From the NCBI RefSeq assembly GCF_024721155.1, contig NZ_JAHVAP010000004.1, positions 434,001-498,000 on the forward strand: a stretch of 64,000 bases of DNA. The letters run 5' to 3'. The position numbers and the translations under genes were made by a program. The notes beneath the pieces were generated by a model, which made no database searches, was not told the origin of the DNA, and was given only the letters and a program-made list of their open reading frames with translations. Origin of the DNA: Mucilaginibacter phenanthrenivorans. Its GTDB lineage: Bacteria; Bacteroidota; Bacteroidia; Sphingobacteriales; Sphingobacteriaceae. Positions 1-8,486 of the stretch are shown here, piece after piece (position 1 is the stretch's first letter; the number at the start of each line of letters is the position of its first letter).

Positions 1-466
1 AAGTATACATCTTCCTAACTATCCCCATGCTTTTAACAGCATTGGCGTTAACCGTTTTATCTAAAATATTTTTACTGAGGGTATCAAAGTAGCCTTCGGG
101 AACAGTAAACTGTTCCGCAGGCTCTCCTAACGCCTCCTCAATAAAAACGCGGCTTTGAATCTGCTGCTGCAGATTTTCAAAATAACCTTCGGGCACAGTA
201 AACCCATGCTCATCAGTATTTAAAGCTTCCTCTATTGCTATCCTGCTCTGTATGTTACCGGTTAACTCCTCAAAATAATTTGCAGGAACCTCAAAACCGC
301 CTGTTAGCTCATCATCTTTTAATTCTTCTAAATTCTTCAACGCTACAATCCGATCTCCGAGGTCGTCAAAATAACCGGCTGGCACTGTAAACGGATTAGC
401 AGGATTAATCTGTTTCAGTGACATGTATTCGTTCAGCCAATCTTTATTTTCCATTTCACTCTTCAT
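1..466 (-). CDS. Anti-sigma-like protein with four 31-aa repeats (partial)
   Basis: The gene is incomplete: ATG is at 466 (a second in-frame ATG is at 454) and the frame stays open for 155 codons to the left edge. Four copies of a motif of the form FTVPEGYFENL start near residues 26, 58, 89 and 120, giving a repeat of about 31 residues. Each copy is followed by an acidic/amphipathic stretch that often contains IQSR and IEEAL. The gene starts about 50 bp after the ECF sigma factor stop and is on the same strand, which suggests co-transcription. Bacteroidota often encode a protein of this kind, with a membrane segment further on, directly after an ECF sigma gene. An anti-sigma or sigma-partner role is inferred from position; no membrane segment lies in the visible part. 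Confidence 0.7.
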   Translation of the reverse strand, partial: MKSEMENKDWLNEYMSLKQINPANPFTVPAGYFDDLGDRIVALKNLEELKDDELTGGFEVPANYFEELTGNIQSRIAIEEALNTDEHGFTVPEGYFENLQQQIQSRVFIEEALGEPAEQFTVPEGYFDTLSKNILDKTVNANAVKSMGIVRKMYT

Positions 467-516
467 ATCTGTTGTATAGATGGAATAATTTTCAAAAGGT
501 TTAAAATTATTTAAAA

Positions 517-1071
517 TTAATCTCTACCAATTAAGTAGGCTTCTATTTTCTTTACCGCGAGGTGAAAGGAAGCCTTTAATGCGCCAACGCTGGTACCCAA
601 AACCTGCGAAATCTCCTCGTACTTCATATCCTCATAATATTTCATATTGAATACAAGTTTTTGCTTTTCGGGCAGGGTTAGTAAGGCTTCCTGTAATTTA
701 CGTTGTGCAGCATCGCCATTAAAGTATGTAGAGTCGGCTAGAGTGTCAGCCAATTCATACGCTACATCATCAAGCGATATATTATTTTTTTGCTTTTTCT
801 TATTCAGGAAGGTAATGCATTCATTGGTGGCTATACGGTACATCCAGGTATAAAGCTGCGCGTCGCTTCTGAAGCCGGCCAGGTTTTTCCAAACCTTTAT
901 AAATACATCCTGTACCAGGTCATCGGCATCGTCATGATCAATTACCATGCGCCGCACGTGCCAGTATATCTTTTGCTGATATTTTTTCAGCAGCATGTTA
1001 AATGCCTCATTCCGGGTTTTCTCATCCTGGAACTTGCTTAATATCTCTGCGTCGTCAACCTCTTTTGGCAT
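517..1071 (-). CDS. RNA polymerase ECF-type sigma-70 factor
   Basis: The 184-aa product has the two ECF domains. Region 2 (about residues 25-95) contains the DADDLVQDVFIKVW and TWMYRIATNECI segments used for core binding and -10 recognition. Region 4 (about 125-180) contains LPEKQKLVFNMKYYEDMKYEEIS followed by a helix-turn-helix for -35 recognition. Length is normal for the family. It directs RNA polymerase to a small regulon whose signal cannot be read from the sequence. The gene directly downstream encodes a repeat protein that probably acts as its partner or anti-sigma factor. Confidence 0.95.
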   Translation of the reverse strand: MPKEVDDAEILSKFQDEKTRNEAFNMLLKKYQQKIYWHVRRMVIDHDDADDLVQDVFIKVWKNLAGFRSDAQLYTWMYRIATNECITFLNKKKQKNNISLDDVAYELADTLADSTYFNGDAAQRKLQEALLTLPEKQKLVFNMKYYEDMKYEEISQVLGTSVGALKASFHLAVKKIEAYLIGRD

Positions 1072-1154
1072 GTAACAAATAATTAAACTTAAATCTTTAT
1101 TAACTGCTTATTATTTACAGGAGCAATATTACTATTTTTCCTATTATATTTTAA

Positions 1155-1184
1155 GTCCTCTCCTTTGGAGAGGGTTGGGTGAGG
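1155..1184. repeat. Interspersed palindromic repeat, CCTCTCC-type
   Basis: The sequence CCTCTCC, TTT, GGAGAGG is followed by GTTGGGTGAGG and lies a few bases beyond the stop codon of the peroxiredoxin gene. Its layout matches one half of the GC-rich element between pstB and phoU (40190-40290). It may also work as a weak terminator hairpin. Confidence 0.55.
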
Positions 1185-1186
1185 CT

Positions 1187-1648
1187 TTATTGCAACAGAT
1201 CAAGCACCTGCTTGGTTGCATTTTTAGTGTCAACCTTATCAAGTATATGGCTTATGGTACCATCAGGGCCTATAATAAATGTTTTTCGTGCAGTGCCCAT
1301 ATATTTTTTGCCATACATATTCTTCTCTACCCAAACGCCATAAGCTTCATTAATAGCCTTATCAGTATCAGCAATCAGCGGAAACGGCAGGCTATATTTT
1401 GTTTCAAATTTTTTGTGCGATTTTTCGTCGTCGGTACTAACACCTATCACTTCAAAACCCTGGCCAAGCATCGCCTGGTAGTTATCCCTGAAGCTACACG
1501 CTTCTGCGGTGCAACCTGGGGTATCGTCCTTCGGGTAAAAATAAAGGATCACGTTTTTTCCCTTAAAGTCTGATAAAGAAACCGTTTTACCATTTTGATC
1601 GTTAGCTGTAAAATCCGGGGCCTTGTCGCCTGCTGTAAGTGTTGCCAT
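1187..1648 (-). CDS. bcp: Thioredoxin-dependent peroxiredoxin, BCP/PrxQ type
   Basis: The 153-aa cytoplasmic protein has a thioredoxin fold. The peroxidatic cysteine is C46 in DDTPGCTAEACSFRD and the probable resolving cysteine is C51, the CX4C spacing typical of BCP/PrxQ enzymes. It reduces hydrogen peroxide and organic hydroperoxides with electrons from thioredoxin. Length and motifs are complete. The start lies 2 bp from the stop codon of the upstream M23 peptidase gene on the same strand, so the two are probably co-transcribed, although no functional link is obvious. Confidence 0.95.
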   Translation of the reverse strand: MATLTAGDKAPDFTANDQNGKTVSLSDFKGKNVILYFYPKDDTPGCTAEACSFRDNYQAMLGQGFEVIGVSTDDEKSHKKFETKYSLPFPLIADTDKAINEAYGVWVEKNMYGKKYMGTARKTFIIGPDGTISHILDKVDTKNATKQVLDLLQ

Positions 1649-1650
1649 TG

Positions 1651-3369
1651 CTATCTGTTAAAAGCAGCAGAAAAGTATCTGCTGTTGTTTTTGTTATCGG
1701 TAACAGTTAATTCGAAAATATGTTTACCATGCGCAATATCGCTATTAAAGCTATAATTTAATATTTTACTTTTAAAATCCCACACCATCAAAACCCATTT
1801 ACCGTCGATCTTCCCCGCGATAGTTTTAATACCCGACAGGTTATCCCCTATTCTGAATGAAATAGTTTTTGCGGCTGCAAGATTAGCTTCGTTCCTGATA
1901 TTAATGGGCACAATAACCGGAGCTACGGTATCCAGCTTTATATAAAAATCGCCAAATAAGGTGGGCTGTGCCTTAATATACCCATCCTGGTACGTGCCGC
2001 TATAACAGGCCCCTTCGGTACTTACAATTACCGCTTTATCAGCAAATTTCCCAATGGTGCTGTCGGGCTTTATCCAAAGGTCAAAGTTTTCATGAACAGG
2101 CGTATATTTGTTATGGATGCGATGAATGGCCGAATATGTCCCCGGTCTTTCCGGTAGTGTCGAATAAGTGAAATCTATATCATCATACAGGTTCCCCGGG
2201 TTAACACGTACCCGAACTTTGTCGTTGCTAAACTCATTTACCTTGTCGTAACGAAACAAATTCCCGGCGGGCTTTAAAACCGTTTGGTTAACGGACGCAA
2301 TACTCGATTTAATTTTCAGACTTAATGTAGATGTGTTTCCGGCTATATCCTTTACAACATATTCAACATCGTGCATGGCATCATCATTAAATGTAACCAG
2401 GCCGCGATTTATTGATTGCGGGTAAAGCGAGATCTTACTGCCGGGCAATATGAAGCACTTTTGAAACCACCTGTGTGTTTTCAATAATTCAGGATAATCA
2501 ACATAGGCGTTTATGGCGTGTGTTTGGTTGAATGCGAAACGCTCAACAGCGAATGTATAAACCGTTTTTCCATCCACCTTCAATTCACACGAATAGATTC
2601 CGTTATGATTTGGAGATACGCTGTTCATATCCGTTGTGATTATGCCGAACCCGATTTGGCCATTCAAATTAATTACCTGGGGCTTTGTTAAATGATAGTT
2701 ACCGTTATTGCCTGTTACGGCAAAAAATTGCCGTGGCGTTTTTTCGGTAAACGGACTACCGTCCACGTGATAAATACTGATAGCGGAGATGGTCGGCGGC
2801 ACCTTATCCGGAATAGTTAAACCAAACAATTGCGGGTTAATTGTTTCTTCGGTTTGGGTATCCCTGATCTCGAAATGCAAATGCGGACCTGCAGACGCGC
2901 CTTCATTTCCTGAAATAGCAATCACCTCGCCCTGGCAAACCTGTAGCTGTAGCGGATCGAGCTTAAAATCAACTTCAAAATTTTGCTGTTTGTATTGCTC
3001 ATCTCGAATCAGCTTTTCCATCGCCGGGCTAAACGATTTGATGTGCCCGTAAACTGTTGTAAAACCGTTGGGATGTGTTATGTAGATAGCATGCCCAAAT
3101 CCGCCAAACTGGATGCGCAAACGCGAAACATAACCATCATAAGCAGCATGTACCGGGTAACCGGTTTGCTGGTTGGTTTTAAAATCCAAACCTGAATGAA
3201 AGTGAGCTCCCCTTAATTCGCCAAACGAACCGGCGGTAGACGGCGGCAGGTCGAGCGGATAGCGAAAAAACCTTTGAGGATATGGCTGACTTTGGATAGG
3301 GCCTTGTGCAAACACACTAAAACAAAAACAGCATAAAACAATTAGGGGCACTATAAATTTCTTGATCAT
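1651..3369 (-). CDS. M23-family metallopeptidase, exported
   Basis: The 572-aa protein begins with a signal peptide (MIKKFIVPLIVLCCFCFSVFAQ). An LytM/M23 domain follows at about residues 50-185, with the zinc-binding HxxxD in GAHFHSGLDF and the HxH motif in GPHLHFEIRD both intact. M23 enzymes cleave peptide cross-bridges in peptidoglycan, so it probably acts in the periplasm. The remaining 380 residues are rich in beta strands and resemble Ig-like or adhesion-type domains, including a segment with VDGKTVYTF. The long C-terminal part is common in Bacteroidota members of this group; its role is unknown. Confidence 0.9.
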   Translation of the reverse strand: MIKKFIVPLIVLCCFCFSVFAQGPIQSQPYPQRFFRYPLDLPPSTAGSFGELRGAHFHSGLDFKTNQQTGYPVHAAYDGYVSRLRIQFGGFGHAIYITHPNGFTTVYGHIKSFSPAMEKLIRDEQYKQQNFEVDFKLDPLQLQVCQGEVIAISGNEGASAGPHLHFEIRDTQTEETINPQLFGLTIPDKVPPTISAISIYHVDGSPFTEKTPRQFFAVTGNNGNYHLTKPQVINLNGQIGFGIITTDMNSVSPNHNGIYSCELKVDGKTVYTFAVERFAFNQTHAINAYVDYPELLKTHRWFQKCFILPGSKISLYPQSINRGLVTFNDDAMHDVEYVVKDIAGNTSTLSLKIKSSIASVNQTVLKPAGNLFRYDKVNEFSNDKVRVRVNPGNLYDDIDFTYSTLPERPGTYSAIHRIHNKYTPVHENFDLWIKPDSTIGKFADKAVIVSTEGACYSGTYQDGYIKAQPTLFGDFYIKLDTVAPVIVPINIRNEANLAAAKTISFRIGDNLSGIKTIAGKIDGKWVLMVWDFKSKILNYSFNSDIAHGKHIFELTVTDNKNNSRYFSAAFNR

Positions 3370-3403
3370 ACTTGATTACTGTTCCGGAATTTCGAATTGA
3401 TTC

Positions 3404-3456
3404 TCTTTCCGACTTACGGACTTTACTGACTTACGGACTTTCGGACTTTCGGACTT
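3404..3456. repeat. Short tandem GACT repeat (TTTCGGACT family)
   Basis: Six degenerate 8-9-bp units ending in GACT (ttccgact, tacggact, ttactgact, ttcggact and so on) run to within 5 bp of the stop codon of the FAH-family gene. Related arrays sit at 14131, 16515, 21501, 27440, 28207 and 62545. Confidence 0.8.
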
Positions 3457-3460
3457 CCCC

Positions 3461-4072
3461 CTACTTCACGTAGAAATCGAGCATCTTTACATCTTCAATA
3501 TAACCTTCCAGTCTGTCGCCTACATTTACTTTGGCAACGCCTTGCGGTGTTCCGGTGTAAATAAGGTCGCCTTTTTTTAGGGTGATGTATTTTGATACAA
3601 AGGCAATGATGTATTCAAACGAAAATAACATGTACGAAGTATTGCCGGTTTGCCTGTTTTCGCCGTTTACATCCAGCTTAAAATTGATGTTTTTCAGATC
3701 AGCAAATTGCGATTTTGGGACAAATGAACTGATAGGAGCCGAATTGTCAAACGCCTTTGCAAGTTCCCAGGGCAGCCCTTTTTCCTTATGCTTTGATTGA
3801 ATGTCGCGGGCGGTAAAATCAACACCAAGACCAATTTCTTCAAAGTAATTCTGCGCGAATTGCTCACTAATGTGCTTACCTTCTTTACTGATCTTGATTA
3901 CGATCTCAATCTCGTGGTGGATATCCTCCGAAAAATCAGGATGATAAAATGGCTTGTTCTCTTTCAGCAGTGCTGTTTCCGGCTTCATAAATATCACCGG
4001 AACACCCGGAATAGGGTTATTTAACTCTTTGGCATGCTCGGCATAGTTGCGGCCAATGGCAATTATCTTCAT
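3461..4072 (-). CDS. Fumarylacetoacetate hydrolase (FAH) family protein
   Basis: The 203-aa protein matches the compact FAH-fold enzymes (FAHD1/YcgM-like). It starts with IAIGRNYAEHAKEL, has the metal-ligand segment HHEIEIVIKI, an active-site stretch GVDFTARDIQSKHKEKGLPW, and the C-terminal GDLIYTGTPQGV typical of the family. Members are oxaloacetate decarboxylases, acylpyruvate hydrolases or 2-hydroxyhepta-diene-dioate isomerases using Mg or Mn; the substrate cannot be set from sequence. It is cytoplasmic and complete. It is about 90 bp upstream of the M23 gene, separated by a GACT repeat array. Confidence 0.9.
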   Translation of the reverse strand: MKIIAIGRNYAEHAKELNNPIPGVPVIFMKPETALLKENKPFYHPDFSEDIHHEIEIVIKISKEGKHISEQFAQNYFEEIGLGVDFTARDIQSKHKEKGLPWELAKAFDNSAPISSFVPKSQFADLKNINFKLDVNGENRQTGNTSYMLFSFEYIIAFVSKYITLKKGDLIYTGTPQGVAKVNVGDRLEGYIEDVKMLDFYVK

Positions 4073-4149
4073 AATGCCGAAATTAAACTAAGATTTGTAG
4101 GATAAAAAGATTTTAGGAGTAAAAATTTAAAAATCGAATTAGATATAGC

Positions 4150-4446
4150 TTAAAGAGCAAGTTTCTCAGGATTCTGGCGATTATCCCAAAACACTAAAAG
4201 TTCAATGTGATTTGATTTTATCCTATAAAACAAACTAACTTGTTTCACAACAACACATTTGTAAGCGTTGGCTTCTTTAGAATTAGGAATATAATTGAGG
4301 ATTGTTGGATATGTACTTGATAACCTCTTCAGTTCGGTGCATAAAAGCTTTTAATTCTTTTCTGTCCATTCTTCATAAAGATATTCAAGCGTATGCGTGT
4401 AGGTTATCCTGGCCTTGGGCGACCAGATTATAGAATACGAAGACAT
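4150..4446 (-). pseudogene. RelE/ParE-family toxin, frameshifted remnant
   Basis: The remnant starts at ATG 4446, sharing one base with the antitoxin stop codon (TAATG). It reads MSSYSIIWSPKARITYTHT and on to EEWTEK, then hits a stop near 4352. Shifting by one base continues the homology as ELKAFMHRTEEVIKYISNN to about 4300. Shifting back gives NAYKCVVVKQVSLFYRIKS and the family ending LLVFWDNRQNPEKL, closed by TAA at 4150-4152. The total length of 297 nt equals 99 codons, so a 1-nt loss in an A-run is later offset by a 1-nt gain. About 25 residues are out of frame and an internal stop is present, so the toxin is probably inactive unless these are sequencing errors. Confidence 0.8.
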
Positions 4447-4679
4447 TACCTTCCAATAAAACGGCTTTTCATTTCAGTCATTACGTCGTCATGCGGAATC
4501 CCGTCACCTCTGTCAAGTTGATCTTTTGCTTCATTGATAGCACTCTTCACCTGTGCAGGCAAATCATTCCAAAAATCATTGTCTGACAATCCTACCAATG
4601 ACTTAATTTCATTAAGTAAAAAATCGTCATCGCTCTGAATGATCCTTTCTGCTATCCTTTGTTTTAATTCAATATCCAT
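4446..4679 (-). CDS. Antitoxin of a RelE/ParE-type toxin-antitoxin pair
   Basis: The protein is 77 aa if it starts at ATG 4679 (MDIELKQRIAERI); an upstream in-frame ATG at 4721 would add 14 residues that do not look like family sequence. It is a small, acidic, helical protein ending in GIPHDDVMTEMKSRF, the toxin-contact tail seen in antitoxins of this group. The toxin gene starts on the last base of its stop codon, the usual translational coupling. The toxin is frameshifted, so this may be an orphan antitoxin still protecting against related toxins. Assignment rests on size, tail motif and context. Confidence 0.8.
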   Translation of the reverse strand: MDIELKQRIAERIIQSDDDFLLNEIKSLVGLSDNDFWNDLPAQVKSAINEAKDQLDRGDGIPHDDVMTEMKSRFIGR

Positions 4680-4762
4680 AACTTGAGTAGTTATATAAAG
4701 GTAACGATTAGAATCGAACAATTCTTATCTTCTAAATCCTACAAATCCAAAAAATCTTAGTC

Positions 4763-5272
4763 TCAGTTAGGAATAACCGAGATCCTTTTAATTACCGATT
4801 CGGTACCGGCTACAATGCGGACAAAGTAGAAGCCCTGGTTTAATTTATTGGTGATAGAGTATGAGAAGGCTTGCTGACCAGGTTCAACCCTTTGGTTAAA
4901 CAAAGTAAAAATATCATTGCCCAGTACATCCATAATCTTTATAGTGACACCCGATGAGCGGGATATAGCATACTTAAGGTTAATTTGATCTGTAACCGGG
5001 TTGGGATACACCTGTACGTTTGACAGCAGCTTATCATCAGATTTTACAACACTTAGTTTGGTAGTTGAAATAACGGCCGGTTTTATCGGCGGCAATACTA
5101 AATGAAGTGTGCTTTTAAATGTAGGTGTTTTGCTTGCGCGGGGTTTTAGTAAATGCAGAATGCTCGTATCAGTTTTTTGAAAACTCATAGCATCCGAAAA
5201 GGCGAAATTCATAAAGATTGCTATCGCAATTATTATGATCCATTGTTTTTTATAAGTAGAATTTCGCCTCAT
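4763..5272 (-). CDS. T9SS type A sorting domain-containing secreted protein
   Basis: The 169-aa protein has an N-terminal hydrophobic export signal (about residues 10-30) and, from residue 85 on, a type IX secretion C-terminal domain: VQVYPNPVTDQINLKY, a central IKIMDVLGNDIFTL strand, and an end with QGFYFVRI and KRISVIPN. Such domains carry cargo through the outer membrane and are removed or anchored at the surface. Only about 55 residues lie between signal and sorting domain, so there is almost no cargo. It may be a small surface peptide or a trimmed gene. Confidence 0.88.
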   Translation of the reverse strand: MRRNSTYKKQWIIIIAIAIFMNFAFSDAMSFQKTDTSILHLLKPRASKTPTFKSTLHLVLPPIKPAVISTTKLSVVKSDDKLLSNVQVYPNPVTDQINLKYAISRSSGVTIKIMDVLGNDIFTLFNQRVEPGQQAFSYSITNKLNQGFYFVRIVAGTESVIKRISVIPN

Positions 5273-5440
5273 GCTTTTTATTATTTACAAAAGTATAAAT
5301 AAAGCTGTCATCAGCTTAAATACACACCGCAATTATTATACATTTTAACAAAATTTAACAGTCAAAGGTTTAATCCTGCCATAAATTTAGCTTTTCTTTT
5401 GCTAATATTTATTATTTAATCACTTAATTGTAATTTTTAA

Positions 5441-5448
5441 TACTTTTG
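5441..5448 (+). promoter_or_regulatory. Bacteroidota -7 promoter element for kup
   Basis: TACTTTTG matches the TAnnTTTG consensus exactly and lies 19 bp upstream of the GTG start of kup. No clear -33 TTTG at the usual spacing was found. Confidence 0.6.
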
Positions 5449-5466
5449 GGCTTTTGAAAGTATAAA

Positions 5467-7419
5467 GTGTCGAATCATAAAGATCTGCAAAAATTAACTG
5501 CCGCAGGGCTGTTAATAAGTTTAGGAATAATTTACGGTGATATTGGTACTTCCCCGCTGTATGTATTTAAAGCCATTGTTGGTGATAGATCCATTTCAGA
5601 AACTTTAATATTAGGAGGAGTTTCCCTTATTTTCTGGACACTTACCCTCCAAACCACATTAAAATACGTAGTAATTACTTTACGGGCCGACAATAAGGGT
5701 GAGGGTGGCATATTCTCACTTTTTTCGTTAGTACGCCGCCGTGCCAAGTGGCTTATTGTACCTGCAGTGATCGGTGGTTGCGCTTTACTTGCCGATGGTA
5801 TTATTACGCCTCCCATCACTATTTCATCGGCAATTGAAGGGCTGCAGGGTAAGTTCCCGCACCTGGAGACTATGCCTATTGTGATCGCTATTATTATCTT
5901 CCTGTTCATTATACAGCAATTCGGGACCTCACTGGTAGGCAAGGCTTTCGGGCCAATGATGTTTATCTGGTTCACAATGATGGGGATTTTAGGACTTTCC
6001 TTTATCTTCAAATCCCCTACGATATTTAGGGCGCTAAACCCCTATTATGCATTTCAATTGCTTACAAGCCATGCCCCTCATGCTCATCCTTTAGTAATTA
6101 TAGGTGCGGTATTTTTGTGTACCACCGGGGCCGAAGCATTATATTCTGATTTGGGGCACTGCGGCCGTAAAAACATCCAGATCAGCTGGATCTATGTAAA
6201 AACGTGCCTGGTGCTTAACTACCTTGGACAGGCTGTTTGGCTTTTACAGCACAACGGCCAACAAATGGATCTTAACTTACACAATCCGTTTTATGAGATC
6301 ATGCCCGAATGGTTCCTTATTTACGGGATCGGTATCGCTACCGTCGCTGCGGTTATCGCCAGCCAGGCTTTAATTTCTGGTTCGTTTACGCTTATTGCTG
6401 AAGCCGTACGCCTGAATTTATGGCCAAAGGTGCGCATAAACTATCCATCAGAACAAAAGGGTCAGCTATATGTGCCGAGTGTAAACTGGCTATTATGTGC
6501 AGGTTGTGTTGGTGTGGTGCTTTTATTTAAGGAATCGGCCAATATGGAGGCTGCCTATGGTTTGAGTATTACCGTAGCTATGCTGATGACCACCATCCTT
6601 GTGGCTAACTTTCTGCGTCGTAAAAAGTTACCAACCTACATCGTTGCCATATTCCTGGTTGTGTATTTGCTTATTGAAGGAACGTTCCTTGCAGGTAACC
6701 TGGTTAAATTTGTGCACGGTGGCTGGTTTACATTATCCGTTGGATTGTTCTTATTCACCATTATGTGGACATGGCACACTGCCCGCAGGATCCGCAATCG
6801 CTATGTTAAGTTTATAGAAATAGAGGATTATTTCAGTATCCTCAAAGAGTTAAGTGATGACGAAACAGTGCCTAAATATGCCTCGCAGCTGGTTTACTTA
6901 ACCAGCGCAAACTTCAATTCGGAGATTGAGTCGAAAATCATTTACTCCATATTACAAAAGCAACCCAAACGCGCCGATGTTTATTGGCTGGTGCACGTTG
7001 ACGTGGTTGATGAACCCTACAAAAAGGAATATGAGGTTGATGTATTGGTGCCAAATAAACTCATCCGTATCGACTTTAAACTTGGGTTCAGGGTTGAGCA
7101 GCAGATAAACCTGCTATTCAGAAAGGTAGTTGAAGACCTTGTTAAAAAGGGCGAGGTTGATATTACAAGTAGGTATAAATCTTTAAACCGCCATAAAATT
7201 GTAGGTGATTTCAGGTTTGTGGTTATCGAAAAGGTACTGTCCCGCTCACATAATCTTTCTTTCTACGAGAGCTTTGTAATGGGTTATTATAAGATACTAA
7301 AAAAGATAAGCCTGTCGGAGGAACGCGGTTTCGGGCTCGATCTGAGCTTTGTTACTGTTGAAAAAGTGCCTTTGATGCTGGCTGCCCCTGAAACTGTAGA
7401 GATACACAGGGTACATTAA
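5467..7419 (+). CDS. kup: Kup-family potassium uptake transporter
   Basis: The 650-aa inner-membrane protein starts at GTG 5467. It carries the family signature GIIYGDIGTSPLYVFKAI at residues 20-37, about 12 membrane segments to residue 440, the motif TTGAEALYSDLGHCGRKNI near 220, and a hydrophilic C-terminal domain of about 200 residues. Kup proteins import K+ with protons. Length is normal. A TAnnTTTG element sits directly upstream and a strong hairpin terminator directly downstream, so it is probably a single-gene transcript. Confidence 0.96.
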   Translation: MSNHKDLQKLTAAGLLISLGIIYGDIGTSPLYVFKAIVGDRSISETLILGGVSLIFWTLTLQTTLKYVVITLRADNKGEGGIFSLFSLVRRRAKWLIVPAVIGGCALLADGIITPPITISSAIEGLQGKFPHLETMPIVIAIIIFLFIIQQFGTSLVGKAFGPMMFIWFTMMGILGLSFIFKSPTIFRALNPYYAFQLLTSHAPHAHPLVIIGAVFLCTTGAEALYSDLGHCGRKNIQISWIYVKTCLVLNYLGQAVWLLQHNGQQMDLNLHNPFYEIMPEWFLIYGIGIATVAAVIASQALISGSFTLIAEAVRLNLWPKVRINYPSEQKGQLYVPSVNWLLCAGCVGVVLLFKESANMEAAYGLSITVAMLMTTILVANFLRRKKLPTYIVAIFLVVYLLIEGTFLAGNLVKFVHGGWFTLSVGLFLFTIMWTWHTARRIRNRYVKFIEIEDYFSILKELSDDETVPKYASQLVYLTSANFNSEIESKIIYSILQKQPKRADVYWLVHVDVVDEPYKKEYEVDVLVPNKLIRIDFKLGFRVEQQINLLFRKVVEDLVKKGEVDITSRYKSLNRHKIVGDFRFVVIEKVLSRSHNLSFYESFVMGYYKILKKISLSEERGFGLDLSFVTVEKVPLMLAAPETVEIHRVH

Positions 7420-7435
7420 TTCAGAAGATTTTAAT

Positions 7436-7473
7436 GGTCAAAGAAGGCTGGTAATTCCCATTCTTCTTTGACC
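7436..7473 (+). terminator. Hairpin terminator after kup
   Basis: GGTCAAAGAAG (7436-7446) pairs perfectly with CTTCTTTGACC (7463-7473) across a 16-nt loop, 17 bp after the kup stop codon. The following sequence is AT-rich (GTTATTATAT) and not a pure T-run. Confidence 0.75.
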
Positions 7474-7656
7474 GTTATTATATAAAACAAGCCCGAAACT
7501 ATCAGCCTTAACGGAACAAGTCAATCGTTTTCCAGGTTAACTCAATATTAATTCAGAATTACTACAGTTTTAGGTAATATTTTTGTTCCGTTTGAATTAA
7601 CTATAACTGGCTTACGCTACTTTTTGCCTATTTGAAAAAACTATACCTATAAAATA

Positions 7657-8475
7657 TTGTTAAGATTCAAATTTCCGCCATTGAAAAAGCTAGTAATTGT
7701 TTTGTTGTGTATTATTTCGTTCAGGGCCGGTGCACAAGTTACTGATACCACCATAAAGAAACTTGGTGATACTATCAAAAAGGACCTCACAACCGCTCCC
7801 GATACGGTGCAGCACTTGCATAGTAAAACTGCTGCCTTAATATTCCCTGCAGCTTTGGTAGGTTATGGAATAGCCTCCTTTGTATTTCACCCGGTGCGCA
7901 GGTTTGATTATTATGTAAATAGCGGATTCAATAAGTACTACCCGCATTCCTCCGGGAGTATTGAAAGCTACTTCCAGTTTGCTCCTGTTGCAATGGTTTA
8001 TGGGTTAAACCTGGTTGGTGTTGAAGGCAAGAACAGGTTTATTGATCGTACTGCCCTGCTGGGCCTTTCAGCAGCGTTTGCAGGCGGATCTGTTTATATT
8101 TTAAAGAACACTACGCATCGCCTGCGGCCCAATAACGCCAATAAATTATCCTTTCCATCAGGCCACACTGCAAATGCCTTTATGGGTGCAGAATTTTTAG
8201 CCCAGGAATATTCGGGTAAATCACCGGTTTATGGTATAGTGGCTTATTCATTTGCAATTACAACAGGTGTTTTCCGCATGTATCACCGCGACCACTGGTT
8301 TAGCGATGTGGTTGCAGGCGCTGGGTTCGGCATCCTTTCTACAAAGGCTGCATATTTAGTTTATCCTTATGTAAGAAACGCCTTTAGCCATACCAGCAAA
8401 GCAGGCAAGCACACTATGGTGATGCCTATGTACCAGGATGGGGTAAAAGGGATGTCGTTTGCTATGGAATTGTAG
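7657..8475 (+). CDS. Phosphatase PAP2 family protein, exported/membrane
   Basis: The protein is 272 aa from TTG 7657, or 264 aa from TTG 7681. The second start gives a clean signal peptide (MKKLVIVLLCIISFRAGAQ) and is preferred. The three PAP2 motifs are present: a KX6RP-like KNTTHRLRP near residue 152, PSGHTANAF near 167, and FRMYHRDHWFSDVVAG near 207. These are the active-site residues of lipid phosphatases such as undecaprenyl-pyrophosphate or phosphatidate phosphatases. The catalytic part is likely periplasmic. A second PAP2 gene lies at 10266. Substrate unknown. Confidence 0.88.
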   Translation: MLRFKFPPLKKLVIVLLCIISFRAGAQVTDTTIKKLGDTIKKDLTTAPDTVQHLHSKTAALIFPAALVGYGIASFVFHPVRRFDYYVNSGFNKYYPHSSGSIESYFQFAPVAMVYGLNLVGVEGKNRFIDRTALLGLSAAFAGGSVYILKNTTHRLRPNNANKLSFPSGHTANAFMGAEFLAQEYSGKSPVYGIVAYSFAITTGVFRMYHRDHWFSDVVAGAGFGILSTKAAYLVYPYVRNAFSHTSKAGKHTMVMPMYQDGVKGMSFAMEL

Positions 8476-8486
8476 GCTGATAAAGT

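Noticed and set aside
3404..3456. GACT arrays as a CRISPR array
   Set aside because: Units are 8-9 bp and directly adjacent, without unique spacers; no cas genes are present.
4290..4360. Programmed frameshifting in the toxin remnant
   Set aside because: No canonical slippery heptamer and two separate shifts would be needed; decay or sequencing error is simpler.
5532..6011. 159-aa open frame on the minus strand inside kup
   Set aside because: It lies wholly within a clear transporter gene on the other strand; composition is that of the antisense of membrane helices (many Ile, Pro, Ser).
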